Part shown: positions 63,068-64,000 of the stretch, piece after piece
How the letters are laid out: every line of letters starts with the position of its first letter
Position numbering within the stretch: the first letter of the stretch is position 1
Source: Physcomitrium patens
Lineage: Eukaryota; Streptophyta; Bryopsida; Funariales; Funariaceae
Reading direction: 5' to 3'
Assembly (NCBI RefSeq): GCF_000002425.4
Contig: NC_037256.1
Coordinates: 3,175,310 to 3,239,309 of the forward strand
Length of the DNA: 64,000 nt
Position numbers and translations under genes: made by a program
Notes under the pieces: model-generated
Database searches by the model: none
The model's input: the letters and a program-made list of their open reading frames with translations, nothing else
What the model was told of the DNA's origin: nothing

Positions 63068-64000
63068 TGTCATGGACATATGCATGTAAGCCAGTAATTA
63101 CTTGTATAAATAAATAGAAGTAAGTAGAAGAAGATAAAAATAAGTTAATTCTATAATATCTTCTATGGAAGCTTCTTAGAAGCTCTGTAGATACTACTTT
63201 GACTTTATAGAAGTCTTTAATTGACTTTTTGGATTAGAAACATAGTTAACAAGTTGGCCATGTACCATACATGTTGTTAGCTTGAAGACCAAGCTAGCTA
63301 TGTGGTCCATACGTAGAAAAACTTGTCTTTTAAGTCAAGGCATATGTCATACAAAGTCAACACATATTGGAGGTCTTATAGAACATCACCACATAATCCT
63401 TAGTTAGATAGTATATATAGAGACAAGAGTGAAGCCCTCTTCACTCTTGTCAACTCCTTTCTTGTTTCTAGTTTAGTTTCAAGAGTCTCAAGTTTTCTTG
63501 TCTTTTGGCAATAAGCCTTTCTAGTTTCTTTTAATATATGTACTTTCTTATTTTTATTTTTTCATTCTTTCTTTGATAAAATTTTTATTGATTTATGCAT
63601 CATCTTTTAATTCATGTCCTTGATAGATTGATAAGAGTACACTTACAATATCATAGCTTTATCTTGTCTTGATAAAGAGTGGATTATCCCTTTTTCTTGA
63701 TAAGACATAAGCATATTAGAAGTTACAGATTACTCTCTTCTAAATTGATATTGTTCTTAGTATTTTCTTTGTCTTCAAGTCCTTTCTTTTACTTGTCTTG
63801 AGTGATATAAGATATTTTTCTTAATGTTATTATTACAGAGCTTGTTGAAATGAAGAGTGCAATGGTACAAATATAAGAGCAATTGAGAGAGTTGATGCTT
63901 GCAATGCATCAACTTAGCTTACCACCACAAGGATCAACAAGAATGGCAAAAAGTGAGGATATAGAGATAATTAGAGCTGCTTCAACATCTCCACCAAATC
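63068..64000 (+). mobile_element. Element E: B-family retrotransposon, 5' end only
   Basis: The LTR at 63068-63624 (TGTCATGGACATATG...TCCTTGATA) is the reverse complement of the element B LTR, so E runs on the plus strand, opposite to D. A weak primer site (ACAATATCATAGCTTTAT, about 63645) and the beginning of gag (from about 63840, with MHQLSLPPQGSTRMA, close to the B gag MHQLNLPPQGATRLA) follow. The element continues past the window end. It interrupts the reverse transcriptase of D. Confidence 0.88.

Noticed and set aside
1-64000. CRISPR arrays, bacterial operons or defence systems
   Set aside because: Repeats found are LTRs, microsatellites, tandem duplications or foldbacks; genes are spliced or plastid-targeted plant types and show no operon layout.

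Overview
The window looks like nuclear DNA of a land plant. There are four host genes: two are split by many short GT-AG introns, two are intronless, and two encode proteins with plausible plastid-targeting N-termini. Gene islands of near-balanced base composition sit in very AT-rich sequence packed with nested LTR retrotransposons. A seed-free plant such as a moss would fit, but nothing here fixes the species.

Host genes. (1) 708-3436 (+): an 11-exon atypical short-chain dehydrogenase closest to the D-erythronate dehydrogenase (DenD) family. (2) 15105-16244 (+): an intronless 379-residue multi-pass membrane protein of a plant family without a firm function. (3) 45702-40047 (-): a 15-exon anion/phosphate transporter of the PHT4/ANTR (SLC17) group, with a plausible plastid transit peptide and a long central loop. 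(4) 51396-53336 (+): an intronless, full-length plastid 2-isopropylmalate synthase, the first committed step of leucine biosynthesis. The genes form no operon or cluster. Their only plausible link is metabolic, since genes 3 and 4 probably act in plastids.

Mobile layer. Element A (4958-12409, minus strand, 5-bp TTTTT target duplication) is an old Ty3/gypsy chromovirus inserted in an inverted repeat. Element C (about 17430 to beyond 31950, plus strand) is a chromovirus split by element B (18634-26261, minus strand, GTCAT target duplication). A family of about 1.3-kb TGTC...GACA units (here 'family X', probably solo LTRs) lies inside A (twice), B and C, with one more copy at 37659. Copia fragments lie at 35.8-36.8 kb and 54.7-57.3 kb. 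A B-family LTR lies at 54.1-54.66 kb. At the right edge a decayed B-family element D (minus strand) is interrupted by a younger B-family element E (plus strand) that runs off the window. All of these retroelements look broken.

Other structure. A roughly 1.1-kb unit with about 66-bp terminal inverted repeats (46989-48124) looks like a non-autonomous DNA transposon. There are also two strong short foldbacks (49720-49797, 54083-54126), degenerate AAATCCTAA-type repeats at 33.4-33.7 and 57.4-57.8 kb, and several (TA)n tracts. I found no tRNA, rRNA, CRISPR or bacterial-type defence locus.
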